Counted from the first letter of the stretch, positions 1 to 9,787 are shown. The stretch: DNA of 64,000 nt from Methanosarcina sp. DH2 (GCF_020804225.1 NZ_WJBI01000001.1:1411-65410); one strand, 5' to 3'. Program-made: numbers and translations. The notes: a model not told the origin generated them from the sequence alone.

Positions 1-69
1 AACATGGATGAAATTAAGGGCAAGATAATAAGGTTGATGGGGAAAAATTGCGAAAAATACTACTTTTGA
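1..69 (+). CDS. C-terminal end of a possible transposase (partial)
   Basis: An open frame runs in from the left edge and stops at a TGA at 67-69, giving 22 residues that end in CEKYYF. The sequence TGCGGAAAGT follows ten bases later (79-88) and matches the terminal inverted repeats of the MITE-like element at 291-532, which suggests the right end of an insertion sequence with its transposase entering from outside the window. The peptide is basic and fits a transposase tail, but it is too short to assign a family, and the frame could be chance. Confidence 0.35.
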   Translation, partial: NMDEIKGKIIRLMGKNCEKYYF

Positions 70-929
70 GTGGGGATCTGCGGAAAGTCAGTTAAATCCA
101 TACAACAGCTCATAACCCAATATAATTTTGAATTTATAAAATATACTATTGACACCATTAAGTATGATATTTTTATTATAAACTGCAGGCAGGTTTGATC
201 ATTAAAAAATAGAAGAAACACTTATAAATAAAAGATTTTTTAAAATAAAGAATAATTTCTTAAAATAATAAGAAATTATTAATAATTTATCCCACATTCC
301 GCAGTATTTTTTAAAAAATCAATATTTTTCCTGATAGCGTTTTTGAAACAAATCAAATTAATTTGGATTTTTATGTAACTTGGTGAAAATTGACTGATAT
401 CGTTTTTTGGTCTCTTTGATACACCATATAGCTACTTTACTTCCTACATAAAAGTCCGATAAATCCACGTTTTATTGAAAATCGATAGCAAGAAAAAATG
501 TGAATATGCGAAAATTTACTGCGGAAAGTGGGTTCGATAATCCCAAACATCAAATGCAAAAATTCTATGAAAAACGCATAGATACTTTTCTCAATGTCTC
601 TATATATCAAAAAATACCGTAATAATGTTTTTTAGGATCTTCTTCAAATTAGATGGTAAAAACTAAATTTCAAATGCATAATTAATCTTTAAGAACTTGG
701 TCAAGTTTAAAAAATGTATTCAGAGAGTACATTCGACTTTATAACTGTGTATTGATATTTCTGCATATGTTTGTTGCTAAAAAATTCGCCATCTACTTTT
801 AAGAAAATACAAAAATTAGAAGTCTTTATAATGGATGTAACATAAAAATTTACAGATAAAATTAAATGTTATTATATATAGTAGTAAAGTATCATATATA
901 GAATTTATTAAGGGTTAGAAGATGATTAA
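70..929. other. AT-rich intergenic stretch with inverted repeats
   Basis: No convincing coding frame. It contains an 11-bp perfect inverted repeat (AATAATTTCTT at 251-261 against AAGAAATTATT at 270-280), the MITE-like element at 291-532, and near 878-900 a TATATATAG/ATCATATATAG stretch that could serve as promoter for the small gene starting near 930. Confidence 0.5.
291..532. mobile_element. MITE-like element with 16-bp inverted ends
   Basis: CCCACATTCCGCAGTA at 291-306 is the reverse complement, with one mismatch, of TACTGCGGAAAGTGGG at 517-532. The 242 bp between carry no gene. The core TGCGGAAAGT also occurs at 79-88, just after the possible transposase end at the window edge, so the small element may be a non-autonomous relative of that insertion sequence. 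No target-site duplication is obvious. Confidence 0.5.
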
Positions 930-1480
930 ATGAGTGAAATCCACGATTCTATTAGAGAAAAGATGATTTAGAACTTCTAAAAATAGGTTTAAAACCTGCC
1001 GAGGAAGAAATTAGAGATTTGAAAAAATATTGGAAGATGCTTACCTACTTAGACAAAAATGATGTGTTAGGAGATGTATTTGACACTTTAAGTACATGGA
1101 AAAATCAAAATATTCCTTCTGAAATAAAACCAACGTATGATAAACTTTACGAAGAAGCTTATTCTTTACACAAAACAAATGATGTAAATAAACCATCTTT
1201 ATTTGACAAAGTGATTTCTGCGTTGTCAAATGCTAAAAATAAACAAGAATTACCGCGTGCTCGAATAATTGCTAATTATATACAAATTATTCCTCAATTA
1301 CCTCCAGATGTCCTAAGAGATTTTGAAGTTTTCTTTGGTATAGATAAAGAACTGGAAAAATATGGAAGAACACTTATTATATACGAAAAACTTTTTGTTG
1401 AAGGAGGAACAAAAGCCCGATATTATGCAGTTGCACATTGTTTACTCGATTTATATGAAGTCTACTTCAGGAAAGTTTAA
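930..1480 (+). pseudogene. Small unknown protein gene with a probable frameshift
   Basis: An ATG at 930 opens a frame that stops at 969-971. One extra A in the AAAA run at 958-961 would join it to the open frame that continues without stop to 1480, giving about 184 residues beginning MSEIHDSIREKDDLELLKIG. Without that correction the downstream frame could start only at a TTG at 1019 (153 residues). The protein is charged and helical with no signal peptide, membrane segment or recognised motif. A TATA-like sequence lies near 880-900 and an inverted repeat resembling a terminator follows at 1622-1647. Whether the frameshift is real or a sequencing error in a homopolymer cannot be told. Confidence 0.45.
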
Positions 1481-1621
1481 AAAAATATCTGTTTTTCGAC
1501 TTTTATTAAATGAAGTTCTATAATGTATTGATTGGTTATTTTGCCGACAACTAATGTCTTTCTGATTTGTATAATATCAAAGAAAAAGACTTTCCAATCC
1601 CTTTGCAAGACACTTCTATAT

Positions 1622-1647
1622 ACGAACGTTTACCATAAAACGTTCGT
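1622..1647 (+). terminator. Hairpin followed by T-rich sequence
   Basis: ACGAACGTTT (1622-1631) and AAACGTTCGT (1638-1647) form a perfect 10-bp stem with a 6-base loop, followed by GTTTT. It lies 140 bp beyond the small gene ending at 1480. Confidence 0.4.
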
Positions 1648-1913
1648 GTTTTAAAAAGTGAACAAAAAAGTGTAAAAATGATGAGGGAATTTACGGAAGA
1701 TTTAATACACTGCCTCCATTATTTATTAATTGACAAAATTGAAAATCACTCCAGAGCTAACTCCAGCTTCCTAACATGCTTATATCTTTTCGTGGGGTTA
1801 TGCAAAAATAACGAGATTGATTAGAAGAATTTATAACGAGTTTGTGAAACTGAGTATAAGTGCCACAATTTTATTATAAAAAAATATTTTAAAGGATAGA
1901 AGATAAATAAAAA

Positions 1914-2088
1914 ATGAAGATAAGTCATACAAAATCATTTTAGTTTTAAGGCCTCTTCTTTTTTGTCAATTATCTTTTTATCTACTGAATCTGTAGTTAC
2001 TGCGCAAAGCGATTCGCACACAGCGCGATATGCTTACATTTCAGATAATGGCAACAGCTCTATTTCTGTTTATAGATATGTTAATTAA
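1914..2088 (+). pseudogene. 5' remnant of a YVTN-type surface protein gene
   Basis: An ATG at 1914 gives nine residues and a stop, but a shifted frame then reads a hydrophobic signal-like segment (SSFLSIIFLS), a probable cleavage region (VVTAQSDS) and the opening of a beta-propeller repeat (RYAYISDNGNSSISVY) before a TAA at 2086-2088. This is the layout of archaeal YVTN surface proteins such as the two intact genes near 58.7-62.9 kb. Only the first repeat remains and the rest is gone, so it is a decayed fragment. Its family assignment rests on the YxSDNGNxSxSV pattern. Confidence 0.5.
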
Positions 2089-2108
2089 TTTGCTTTAGGG
2101 GATAAATA

Positions 2109-4139
2109 ATGGCCAAGCTCGAGTCTGTTTTTTCAAAGTTATTGGGTACGAAAGACTATCGGATAAATGATTTAGTTGCTGAAACTAACAAAATTAGTGG
2201 TGTACCTGAAGACAAAATAGAAATTAGAATAAGAAAATTAATTAACTCCGGTAAATTGTTTTTATATAATCGTAATATGATTTCTTTGGAACCTCCTATC
2301 GAAAAAGCAAGTGTAAATTTTGATGAGAGATATGATTATGATGGAATAACTTTAGGAAGAAAAGGAAGAGAGATACATATAGTCTCAAGCTTTGAAGGTG
2401 AAAAGCATAAAGAAATGATGGATAAAATGAAACATAATTTACCTGAGCTTAAAAAAGAAGTATATCAATTGTTAGCCAAAATTGAAAATTTAGTTATTCA
2501 AAGCTTTAATCCACTAGATGTTTTAGGGCATGTCTTCACAACGAATCTAACATGCGATCCTGAAAAATATACTGAATCTAGTTTTAAAGGAACACAACTT
2601 CTTGTAGAACTTCTACATAATATCGTATTAAAGTCTGATTTCAACGTATTTCCTAAAGAAAGTGATTTCACTAAACTTGATGAACTTGAAGGACTTTTGG
2701 ACAAGTTTTTGGACAAATTTCAGTGTCTCATCAATTCTGAAATAATATTAAGAGATGATTTATCCTTTGAAGAGCAAAATGTATATTTCAATACCATAAT
2801 TCATTTCCTATTTATGAGAGGGGATGCATATCCACAACATAATCAGCAACTAGCTGAAGAGTTCTTTTCTAACATTGATCCTAATTTATTGAAAAAAGAG
2901 TTTACAATAACAGAATATTTTTCAACTGTTGAAGAAATTAGTAATCAAATAAATTCGAATCTGTCTAATTTTTTTGGATTCTTATCTCAGATAAAAAAAG
3001 AACATGAAGCTTGGTTGAAGTTTGTTGAACAAGGTCTAGAAAAAGGAAAGTCTTATCAAGAGATAGATCTCGAATACAAGCAAAAAATACCTACAATAAG
3101 AGAAAAACTGTTCCCAGAATATAGAAAGTATTTAGAAATAAAAGAAGTAAAAAATATTTTTGAAATAAAATTGAATGAAAAAATTAATAAGAGTATATTG
3201 GACTCTTTAGTAACTGGTTTTAATTCCAATCCAACTTGGTCGTCTCCTTTTGATATCAGTATCGTTCCATTAAAACCAATTATAAAAATAGAAGAAAAAT
3301 ATTATTGTTTCATTGTACAGCATTTAATCAGAAATGTGATACCTATTATAGAGGAATCCTTTTTCCAAGGAGATGAAAATAAATATGCTAAAGCAAAGGG
3401 AGACTTTTTCGAATCCAAAACTTTAGAACTGATAAATAACATTTTGCCTAATTCAAAAATATATCCACAATTGGAGTACCCAAAGAGAACTGAATTAGAT
3501 GGATTAGTGATCTATGAAGATAATCTTTTTTTGATTGAAGTTAAAGGAAAGAAAAGACGCTGTATCGCCTGCACACAGGATATCCTAAAAATGACAAAAG
3601 ATGATGTCACAGAACAGATCAAAAAACCTTTTGAACAATCAAAAAGAGCTTTAGAATATATAAAAAGTAAACCGACAGCCGAGTTCAGGGACAAACAAAA
3701 AAGAACAAAACTCCCAATAAAGGAAAAGGAGTTTAAAAATATCTTCCTAATAAATGTAACTGCTGACTCATTTTCGGAGTTTACTACTGATTTAAATGTA
3801 TTAAAATTATGGGATCCAGAGCTTTTTAAAGGGGATATTTATCCCTGGAATGTTAATATATATGATTTATTGGTAATAACTGATTTGTTAGAGAATGCGG
3901 ATGATTTCATTGGTTATGTATCAGAACGTGTACGTTTAAGTAAGGATAATGATATTAGAGCTATAGATGAACTTGATTATCTAAGGTATTATCTAGACAC
4001 TGGATTTTTAACAAAAGAGAAAGGCATTGAAAGCAGAACAATTCCAACGATTATAGGATATACTGAAAATATAGATAAATGGTATTCTTATCTGCGAGGT
4101 GAAATTGATTTTGCTGAAAAACCAAGAAAACATACATAA
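2109..4139 (+). CDS. Large protein with PD-(D/E)xK nuclease-like site
   Basis: A 676-residue protein with no signal peptide or membrane segment. The N-terminal 70 residues are helical and resemble a winged-helix fold. The middle is long and helical. Residues 435-480 carry the hallmark of a PD-(D/E)xK nuclease: FFESK, then E462-L-D464 at the end of one strand and LIE477-V-K479 in the next. That motif is seen in restriction enzymes, Holliday-junction resolvases and nuclease-related (NERD-like) domains and usually means metal-dependent DNA cleavage. A lysine-rich segment with CIAC follows. The gene is very AT-rich, stands alone in the accessory stretch between mobile-element traces and tRNA-Leu, and is probably acquired. 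A role in defence against foreign DNA is inference. Start ATG at 2109 is preceded by GGGGATAA. Confidence 0.75.
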   Translation: MAKLESVFSKLLGTKDYRINDLVAETNKISGVPEDKIEIRIRKLINSGKLFLYNRNMISLEPPIEKASVNFDERYDYDGITLGRKGREIHIVSSFEGEKHKEMMDKMKHNLPELKKEVYQLLAKIENLVIQSFNPLDVLGHVFTTNLTCDPEKYTESSFKGTQLLVELLHNIVLKSDFNVFPKESDFTKLDELEGLLDKFLDKFQCLINSEIILRDDLSFEEQNVYFNTIIHFLFMRGDAYPQHNQQLAEEFFSNIDPNLLKKEFTITEYFSTVEEISNQINSNLSNFFGFLSQIKKEHEAWLKFVEQGLEKGKSYQEIDLEYKQKIPTIREKLFPEYRKYLEIKEVKNIFEIKLNEKINKSILDSLVTGFNSNPTWSSPFDISIVPLKPIIKIEEKYYCFIVQHLIRNVIPIIEESFFQGDENKYAKAKGDFFESKTLELINNILPNSKIYPQLEYPKRTELDGLVIYEDNLFLIEVKGKKRRCIACTQDILKMTKDDVTEQIKKPFEQSKRALEYIKSKPTAEFRDKQKRTKLPIKEKEFKNIFLINVTADSFSEFTTDLNVLKLWDPELFKGDIYPWNVNIYDLLVITDLLENADDFIGYVSERVRLSKDNDIRAIDELDYLRYYLDTGFLTKEKGIESRTIPTIIGYTENIDKWYSYLRGEIDFAEKPRKHT

Positions 4140-4575
4140 TGGCCCAATGGGAGCATAGCTGTCATCAAGTGCAAAGTACTTTTAAATTAACTAGCAATAA
4201 TCTCAATTGAATTCGCTTTTTCGTATAAACATTGCTTTTATGGCGTAGGCACTTTCAGCTGATTAAAATTCAAGTTCAGAACTATTCTCCATAAGGTTGG
4301 GAAAATGCATAGGTTTTATTGTAATCTATGCATTATAATTTACTATAAAAACCGAATTGAAATTGTATCATGAAAGCTCAAACAGATATTAGTAAACGAC
4401 CACTTAGCTGAAAAATGTTAAGACCTAGAAAAATTCACAGAACACAGAGTCTTAAGATCAAAATACAAGCCTAATTATTTCATGCAAGATCTTAAAATGA
4501 TTCTAGAATTGCCGTAACTCAGAAGAAATTATAAAATAAGCAACTTAAGCAAAAATAAGAATTAGTAAAAATTAG
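4140..4575. other. AT-rich intergenic stretch, no feature seen
   Basis: No open frame, repeat or RNA gene could be supported between the nuclease-like gene and tRNA-Leu. Confidence 0.5.
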
Positions 4576-4660
4576 TGCGAGAGGTGCGATTCGAACGCAC
4601 GAACTCCTACAAGACTGGACTCTGAATCCAGCGCCTTTGACCTGGCTGGGCAACTCTCGC
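4576..4660 (-). tRNA. tRNA-Leu (anticodon CAG)
   Basis: On the minus strand the sequence folds as a class II tRNA: acceptor GCGAGAG paired with CTCTCGC, an anticodon loop TTCAGAG flanked by a CTGGA/TCCAG stem, a long variable arm (TCTTGTAGGAGTTC region) and a TTCGAAT T-loop closed by GTGCG/CGCAC. The CAG anticodon reads CUG leucine codons. CCA is not encoded. It marks the border between the accessory stretch and the conserved chromosome. Confidence 0.95.
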
Positions 4661-4699
4661 ATGTTGATGTTTTGTGTAACGTTTAGTTCTCTATGTAAA

Positions 4700-4741
4700 A
4701 CTCTGAACCAGGAGCCTTTGACCTGGCTGGGCAACCCTCGC
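4700..4741 (-). pseudogene. 5' half of a second tRNA-Leu, truncated
   Basis: Lying 40 bp upstream of the intact tRNA-Leu on the same strand, this 42-bp stretch matches its 5' half closely (GCCCAGCCAGGTCAAAGGC is identical) and ends inside the anticodon loop after TCAGAG. No variable arm, T-arm or 3' acceptor strand follows. It is a duplicate broken near the anticodon. Confidence 0.7.
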
Positions 4742-4949
4742 ACGATATGGCTTATGTTGCAGCAGCACATAGTGGCGCTCTTTGTTCTTAAACTTTTTCC
4801 TTGAAGGCCCTCTCGGAGGATGAAAAAGCTCTTTAAATTGATAATATATTTATTTTTCCCGAGTTCAATCGTTTATATTGGAGTTTATTCTGCAACCATT
4901 CGGGAATTTGAAAATTCTAGAAATAAGTATGGAAAATTGATGAAATTTT

Positions 4950-5858
4950 TTATTTCATCAATTTCAGGATAAGGGCTTTCTGGGCATGCAGGCGGTTTTC
5001 TGCCTCTTCAAAGACTACAGAGTTCGGGCCGTCTATGACTTCGTCTGTAATCTCAAGGCCTCTTCGGGCGGGCAGGCAGTGCATTACTATTACGTCCGGC
5101 TTTGCGGCTCCAAGGAGTTCGGTATTGACCTGGAAAGAAGCAAAGGCTCTCAGGCGTTTTTCCTGCTCTGCTTCGTCGCCCATGGAGACCCAGACATCAG
5201 TATAGATTATATCTGCGTCTTTTGCAGCATCTCTTGGGTCGTCCGTGATGGTAAATTTGCCTCCGAGGGCTTTTGCCTGTTCAAGGAATTCGGCTTTGGG
5301 CTCATAGCCTTTAGGGCAGGCAATCACGAACTCCATTCCCATAATTGCCGAGCCTAGCAGGGCAGAGTTGCAGACATTGTTTCCATCGCCTACCCAGGCG
5401 AATTTCAGGCCTTCAAATCTCTGCTTGTATTCCATGATAGTCATGAAATCGCCAAGGATCTGGCAGGGGTGTTCCCGGTCTGACAGGGCATTGATCACGG
5501 GTATAGTCGAATATTCGGCAAGCTTTTTTACTGTCTCGTGACTCATAACCCTGGCCATGATTCCATGCAGGTAACCGGAAAGGGTTCTGGCTGTGTCTTC
5601 AATAGTTTCGCCTCTTCCTACCTGGATGTCCCTAGAATTAAGGTAGAGAGCATGGCCTCCGAAATCTGTCATTGCGACTTCAAAGGATACCCTTGTCCTT
5701 GTAGAGGATTTTTCAAAAATCATTCCAAGGCTTTTGTGCTTCAGGTATTCGGTAGGTTCTCCTGCCTTACGTTTTTTCTTCAGGTCCGCGGCCGATTCAA
5801 GGAGTTCGTATATCTCCTCCCGGGACAGGTCAGTTATAGAAAGTACATCTCTCTTCAT
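4950..5858 (-). CDS. argF: Ornithine carbamoyltransferase
   Basis: Catalyses transfer of a carbamoyl group from carbamoyl phosphate to ornithine, giving citrulline in arginine synthesis; a cytosolic trimer in this family. The 302-residue length is typical. Visible family motifs are the carbamoyl-phosphate site SSTRTR (residues 51-56), HPCQ (130-133) and the ornithine-side loop HCLPARRG (260-267). The start ATG at 5858 gives the usual N-terminus with [11 protein letters not shown]. purD lies upstream on the same strand 98 bp away with AT-rich promoter-like sequence between, so the two are probably separate transcripts. Confidence 0.96.
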   Translation of the reverse strand: MKRDVLSITDLSREEIYELLESAADLKKKRKAGEPTEYLKHKSLGMIFEKSSTRTRVSFEVAMTDFGGHALYLNSRDIQVGRGETIEDTARTLSGYLHGIMARVMSHETVKKLAEYSTIPVINALSDREHPCQILGDFMTIMEYKQRFEGLKFAWVGDGNNVCNSALLGSAIMGMEFVIACPKGYEPKAEFLEQAKALGGKFTITDDPRDAAKDADIIYTDVWVSMGDEAEQEKRLRAFASFQVNTELLGAAKPDVIVMHCLPARRGLEITDEVIDGPNSVVFEEAENRLHAQKALILKLMK

Positions 5859-5956
5859 CGTCTCAAACCCCGACTTCTTACTGGCTGAATTTAAACTTTA
5901 TATTTACTGCATAGTACTTATCTACACACGGTACTACTACATAGTTTTTCAAACGG

Positions 5957-7264
5957 TCAGCCTCTAAGTTCTTTCATATGGTCAATTCTTTTCTGGATAA
6001 GACCGGCAGTGCCTATGTCTTTCCGGAAGAAGAGTTTACCCTGAATATTTTCAAGGGCATTCTGGGCGATTTTTTCTGCAGCCTCTATTGTTTCTGCACA
6101 CCCTACGACAGCAACGGCACGGGAGCCGGTGGTGTAAATTTTCCCTTCTTTTTCATACACGCTTGCATAATAGACTGAAGCTTCTCCTATATTCCCTACA
6201 ATTACCTCGCTGTCTTTTTCAGGATTATCCGGGTAGCCTGCCGGGACTGCATACTTGCAGACTGTCGCTTTCCTGCTGAACTTTACAGGCAGGTTTCCGA
6301 GGGTCCCTTTTACCACAGCAGACATAATTTCTATAAAATCAGTCTCTATAAGGGGGATAACATTCATAGCTTCAGGGTCTCCGAATCTGGCATTGAACTC
6401 CACGACTTTGGGCCCGTTGGCCGTCAGGATAAACTGTCCGTAAAGAATGCCCTGGTATCCTGTTCCTGTTTCCTCGTGCAGGGCTGTTACCGTGTGCTGC
6501 ATAATCTTTTTTGCCTTCTCGATATCTTCCGAAAGCATGAAAGGTAGGATTTCTCCTGCATCAGTGTATGAGCCCATCCCGCCTGTATTTGGTCCGAGAT
6601 CACCTTCATAAGCCCTCTTATGGTCCTGCACTGCAGGGAAAAAGGCAAGGTTTTTTCCATCCACAAAAGCCTGGAGGGTAAATTCTTCTCCTATGAAACG
6701 CTCTTCAATAACCACAGGCCCCTTTTCCAGGAGTTCACTTGTATATTCCATGGCAGCTTTGAGGTCAGGGAGCTGGTCACCCATAACTTTTACCCCTTTG
6801 CCGCCTGTAAGCCCCGAGGGCTTGACTGCAACATCGCCCAGCTTTTCAATAAAAACATGAGCAGGAGCTTCTTCTGTAAAAACTTCATAGGCAGGGCAGC
6901 CTTCGATCCCATATTTCTTCATGAAATTCCTTGCCCATGCCTTATCAAACTCAATAACCGCACAGGCTTTTTTAGGGCCTACAACAGGGACCCCGGCTTC
7001 CCAGAGGGCATCTGCAACTCCTGCTGCAAGCGGAGCTTCAGGGCCCACAAAAGCCATCTCAATGTTCCTGGCTTTTGCATACTCAACAATTTTTGCAACC
7101 TCGGTTTCCTTTTCGAGCAGGAAATCCTCACAGAGTGCCGCAATTCCTGGGTTTTTCTTTGCCATTAACGCATAAAGGACCGGGTTATGCTTGCTTTTCT
7201 TAATTCCTTCGGCAATTGCGTGTTCCCTTCCGCCGCCGCCGATAAGCAAAATCTTCATTTTCAT
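5957..7264 (-). CDS. purD: Phosphoribosylamine-glycine ligase
   Basis: ATP-grasp enzyme that joins glycine to phosphoribosylamine, the second step of purine synthesis. The 435-residue length is normal. Evidence includes the N-terminal nucleotide-fold signature [16 protein letters not shown], the ATP-grasp segments [14 protein letters not shown] and [11 protein letters not shown], the substrate loop [13 protein letters not shown] and the metal-binding [12 protein letters not shown]. It stands alone, followed by argF on the same strand. The start [12 protein letters not shown] has a second Met at position 3; either is possible. Confidence 0.96.
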   Translation of the reverse strand: MKMKILLIGGGGREHAIAEGIKKSKHNPVLYALMAKKNPGIAALCEDFLLEKETEVAKIVEYAKARNIEMAFVGPEAPLAAGVADALWEAGVPVVGPKKACAVIEFDKAWARNFMKKYGIEGCPAYEVFTEEAPAHVFIEKLGDVAVKPSGLTGGKGVKVMGDQLPDLKAAMEYTSELLEKGPVVIEERFIGEEFTLQAFVDGKNLAFFPAVQDHKRAYEGDLGPNTGGMGSYTDAGEILPFMLSEDIEKAKKIMQHTVTALHEETGTGYQGILYGQFILTANGPKVVEFNARFGDPEAMNVIPLIETDFIEIMSAVVKGTLGNLPVKFSRKATVCKYAVPAGYPDNPEKDSEVIVGNIGEASVYYASVYEKEGKIYTTGSRAVAVVGCAETIEAAEKIAQNALENIQGKLFFRKDIGTAGLIQKRIDHMKELRG

Positions 7265-7637
7265 TCTCCTTGTTCAAAAAAACTTGTTTTTAATGTGAAA
7301 TTTGTTCTTGATACTCAATGAGGAAATATAATGAAGAAAAGGTGATGGATTATGGAGTTCGCAAAACCTTTCTTTCTATTTTAAAAATATTTTTATCTTT
7401 ATAATCAATATTTTTAATCAACAACACAATAAAGGATTCCCTAATTCTCTATTTCTTCTGATAAATATCTTCTCATTGTTAAGCTTCTAATTTATATAAA
7501 AATCCAGTTAGTTTTAACTTCTTTTAAAAGTTTCGCCTTCCATTCTCCTTTAAGAAGTTATTTTAATACTTTTTGCCAAAATAAATTCTGACCAGTTATA
7601 CTTTAAATAAATTTAGCCTAATAAAGTCCTTTAAGAG
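7265..7637. other. Intergenic, AT-rich
   Basis: Divergent spacer between purD (minus) and the carboxymuconolactone-decarboxylase-like pseudogene (plus). AT-rich with TATAAAAATC at 7494-7503 and TTTAAATAAATTTA near 7602, which could be TATA-type promoter elements. Nothing else seen. Confidence 0.4.
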
Positions 7638-7947
7638 ATGAAATCTATGGACCAAAATCCATACGAAATATTCCTGAATGAATGTCCTGAAGTTGCAGCA
7701 CGTTTTAATGATCTTATTGAAGCTCAAAAGGCTTTAAAAGGACTGGATGCTAAATCAAAATAGCTAATCAACATTGCTATCCAGACCGCGAATCGAAATC
7801 CGAGAGGTGTGCAGATGCATGCAGTGATGGCAAAAACCGAAGGCGCAACTCATGAAGAAGTTATAGGCGCTTGTGGTCTTAAATCTTCATCATTCCGGTT
7901 TTGCGGCAGTTCTTGATTGCCTTCCTGCCGCTATTAAAGGATTATGA
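7638..7947 (+). pseudogene. Carboxymuconolactone decarboxylase-like (AhpD fold) pseudogene
   Basis: Starting at ATG 7638, the frame reads a typical family N-terminus (PEVAARFNDLIEAQKAL), then hits an in-frame TAG at 7761-7763 where relatives commonly have glutamine (LDAK-SK-stop-LINIAIQTANR). It continues through the conserved HAVMAKTEGATHEEVIGA and then loses frame: one extra T before GTGGTC moves the remaining LNLHHSGFAAVLDCLPAA into another frame, ending TGA 7945-7947. The CAG-to-TAG change plus the frameshift make this a decayed gene. Members of the family are small alpha-helical oxidoreductases or decarboxylases. The usual catalytic cysteine pair CxxC is not visible. Confidence 0.8.
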
Positions 7948-8233
7948 AGATGAATTTTGAGTTGTACTAAAATTTGAAATAATGCTCTATCATATTCTTT
8001 TTAAATTTTCTAAGCTTTTTTCCGGGAAGGGCAGCCAGGCAAACTGGCAGGGCATTTATACTCCTGTAAATAAAAAGCGGTTTTTGAGGTCAAGGGCAGC
8101 ATCTCTTGTGCAAGTTGGAGAACCTCTCTATGACATCCAGATCTCTTAAAATACATAAGTTCAGAGTTGTTTTTTCCTAGCTAACATGCCTGTGCAGCCG
8201 AATGAGGTTTGGGAAAGTGCCGGAGCACCTACT

Positions 8234-8797
8234 TTACTTTAGCAGGTCGCTTGCACTTACCAGAGGCACAAGTTCAGCATCTGCTCCTTTCAGTTTTTCC
8301 CTGGCCCCTTCTTCTCTGTCCACCACTGTAATTACGTATTTAACATGGGCTCCGGTCTCCCTGACCACCTCAATTGCATCTCTAACCGAGCCTCCGCTGG
8401 TTGTTACATCTTCGAGCATCACTAGCCTGTCTTCAGGCTTCAGGTCTCCTACAAATCTGCTTTTTGTGCCGTAGTCCTTGATAGTTTTCCTTACTATCAG
8501 CAGGGGAAGTTCAGTTTCCAGGGAAACAGCGGTTGCCAGGGGGACACCTCCAAGCTCTACACCTGCAACTGTATCCACATCCATTTCTTTTATCCTGAGG
8601 GCTGCCTGCCTGGCAATAATTTTCAGGGTTTTCGGGTCGGTACTGGCTTTCTTGATATCGATATAGTACTTGCTTTTCTTTCCCGAAGCGAGTGTAAAGT
8701 CCCCGTAGCGGACAGCTCCGCAAGCTTTGAGGGCTGCGATCAGTTCCTGTTTCTGTGTTTCGAATCCATTTCCTGTTTCTGGGTTTGATTTGCTCAT
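8234..8797 (-). CDS. pyrE: Orotate phosphoribosyltransferase
   Basis: Transfers phosphoribosyl from PRPP to orotate, giving OMP in pyrimidine synthesis. It is 187 residues with the PRPP-binding motif VMLEDVTTSGGSVRDAI and the catalytic-loop region preceding it (KTIKDYGTKSRF). The N-terminal 12 residues (MSKSNPETGNGF) are a short polar extension, so translation could start a little later, but no better in-frame ATG is present. No partner gene lies directly adjacent; carS is further along the same strand (upstream of pyrE), 166 bp away. Confidence 0.95.
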   Translation of the reverse strand: MSKSNPETGNGFETQKQELIAALKACGAVRYGDFTLASGKKSKYYIDIKKASTDPKTLKIIARQAALRIKEMDVDTVAGVELGGVPLATAVSLETELPLLIVRKTIKDYGTKSRFVGDLKPEDRLVMLEDVTTSGGSVRDAIEVVRETGAHVKYVITVVDREEGAREKLKGADAELVPLVSASDLLK

Positions 8798-8963
8798 TCT
8801 CTCACCGTTATTGCAGCCTTATTAGCGCTATAAACGTTTTCTAAGGTTTTTCCTGTAATTTATTTTTTTCTCTACTTTTTCTTCAGCAGTTATGCAAGAT
8901 TTTCTCATCTTTTTATTGAATTTTTCCTTCTTACAGGGTCTTCATGATTCTTCCACAGGGTTT

Positions 8964-9491
8964 TTACCAGGGTTCTTTCTTTACACCTATAATATATCCG
9001 ATTATATTTGTCGTAAGATGGAGCAGAGGCGTCATTATAAGGACTGTAAGCATAATCCCTGTAGTGAAATTACTCATGAACCATTCCGGAGCTGCAAGGT
9101 ATGTGAATACCCAGGCTCCAACAACAAAGTCAAGCTGGTCTACAAGAGGCAGGGACGCTCCCCTTTTCAGGCCCATTCTGCGCTTGAAAAAGCTCTTGAA
9201 CATATCCCCGAACAGAGCGCCGGAGGCAAGGGCGAACACAACTATCAAAGCGCTTGCGTAATCCGGGCCAAATGTGGGCATTTCAATCCCCATAATCTCA
9301 AACCCTTTCGAACCCAGCCAGATTTCAATACATCCGGCAAGAAACCCGCAGAAGATGCCTGAAAAGAGCCCTCTGTAGGTTTTCCCGTCTCCGAGAATTC
9401 TTCTCCCGTCTTTGTAAGTCCTGCCCCCGTCGATTGGTTTTCCACCTCCGAAGACAGCTGCGAAGGGATTGGGCAAGTATGCAGGAATCAT
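8964..9491 (-). CDS. carS: CDP-archaeol synthase
   Basis: Integral membrane enzyme that transfers CMP from CTP to unsaturated archaetidic acid (2,3-di-geranylgeranylglyceryl phosphate), activating it for polar lipid head-group attachment. The DUF46 family pattern is clear: PNPFAAVFGGG, RILGDGKTYRG near residues 31-41, GDMFKSFFKRR, and LPLVDQLDFVVGA, with several hydrophobic helices. The ATG at 9491 gives 175 residues but leaves off a conserved N-terminal helix. The upstream bases in the same frame read TIELIIKAFWL, which belongs to the family, yet contain no ATG; a one-base deletion next to ATGATA near 9530 would explain this. The true start is therefore uncertain. Confidence 0.9.
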   Translation of the reverse strand: MIPAYLPNPFAAVFGGGKPIDGGRTYKDGRRILGDGKTYRGLFSGIFCGFLAGCIEIWLGSKGFEIMGIEMPTFGPDYASALIVVFALASGALFGDMFKSFFKRRMGLKRGASLPLVDQLDFVVGAWVFTYLAAPEWFMSNFTTGIMLTVLIMTPLLHLTTNIIGYIIGVKKEPW

Positions 9492-9787
9492 CAGCCAGAA
9501 TGCTTTGATTATCAGCTCGATCGTGGTATCATCTCTCTATCCAGTATTCCTTTTTTCCTGGGGCAGAAATTAACTCCCTTCCATACCTTCATCCTTTTTA
9601 TCTTTCTCTATCTCCTGCCAGCAAAGATAGAGCAAAATATAGGATAATTGGTCTCTCGCTGCCCTCTTCAAGAATCCTTCAACTTTTTCAGGTACGTTTA
9701 AATAATGGGCTTAAGTAAATATTATCCCTATTTAATTGTATTTATTTTATTAAGTTATATTTTTTATTCACATTTTCAAGGTTTTTT

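Noticed and set aside
7761-7763. Pyrrolysine codon in the AhpD-like gene
   Set aside because: A second lesion (extra T near 7870) breaks the frame downstream, and CAG-to-TAG is a simple transition, so decay is the better reading.
8944-9362. Plus-strand frames over carS
   Set aside because: The minus-strand frame matches CDP-archaeol synthase clearly; the others are shadows.
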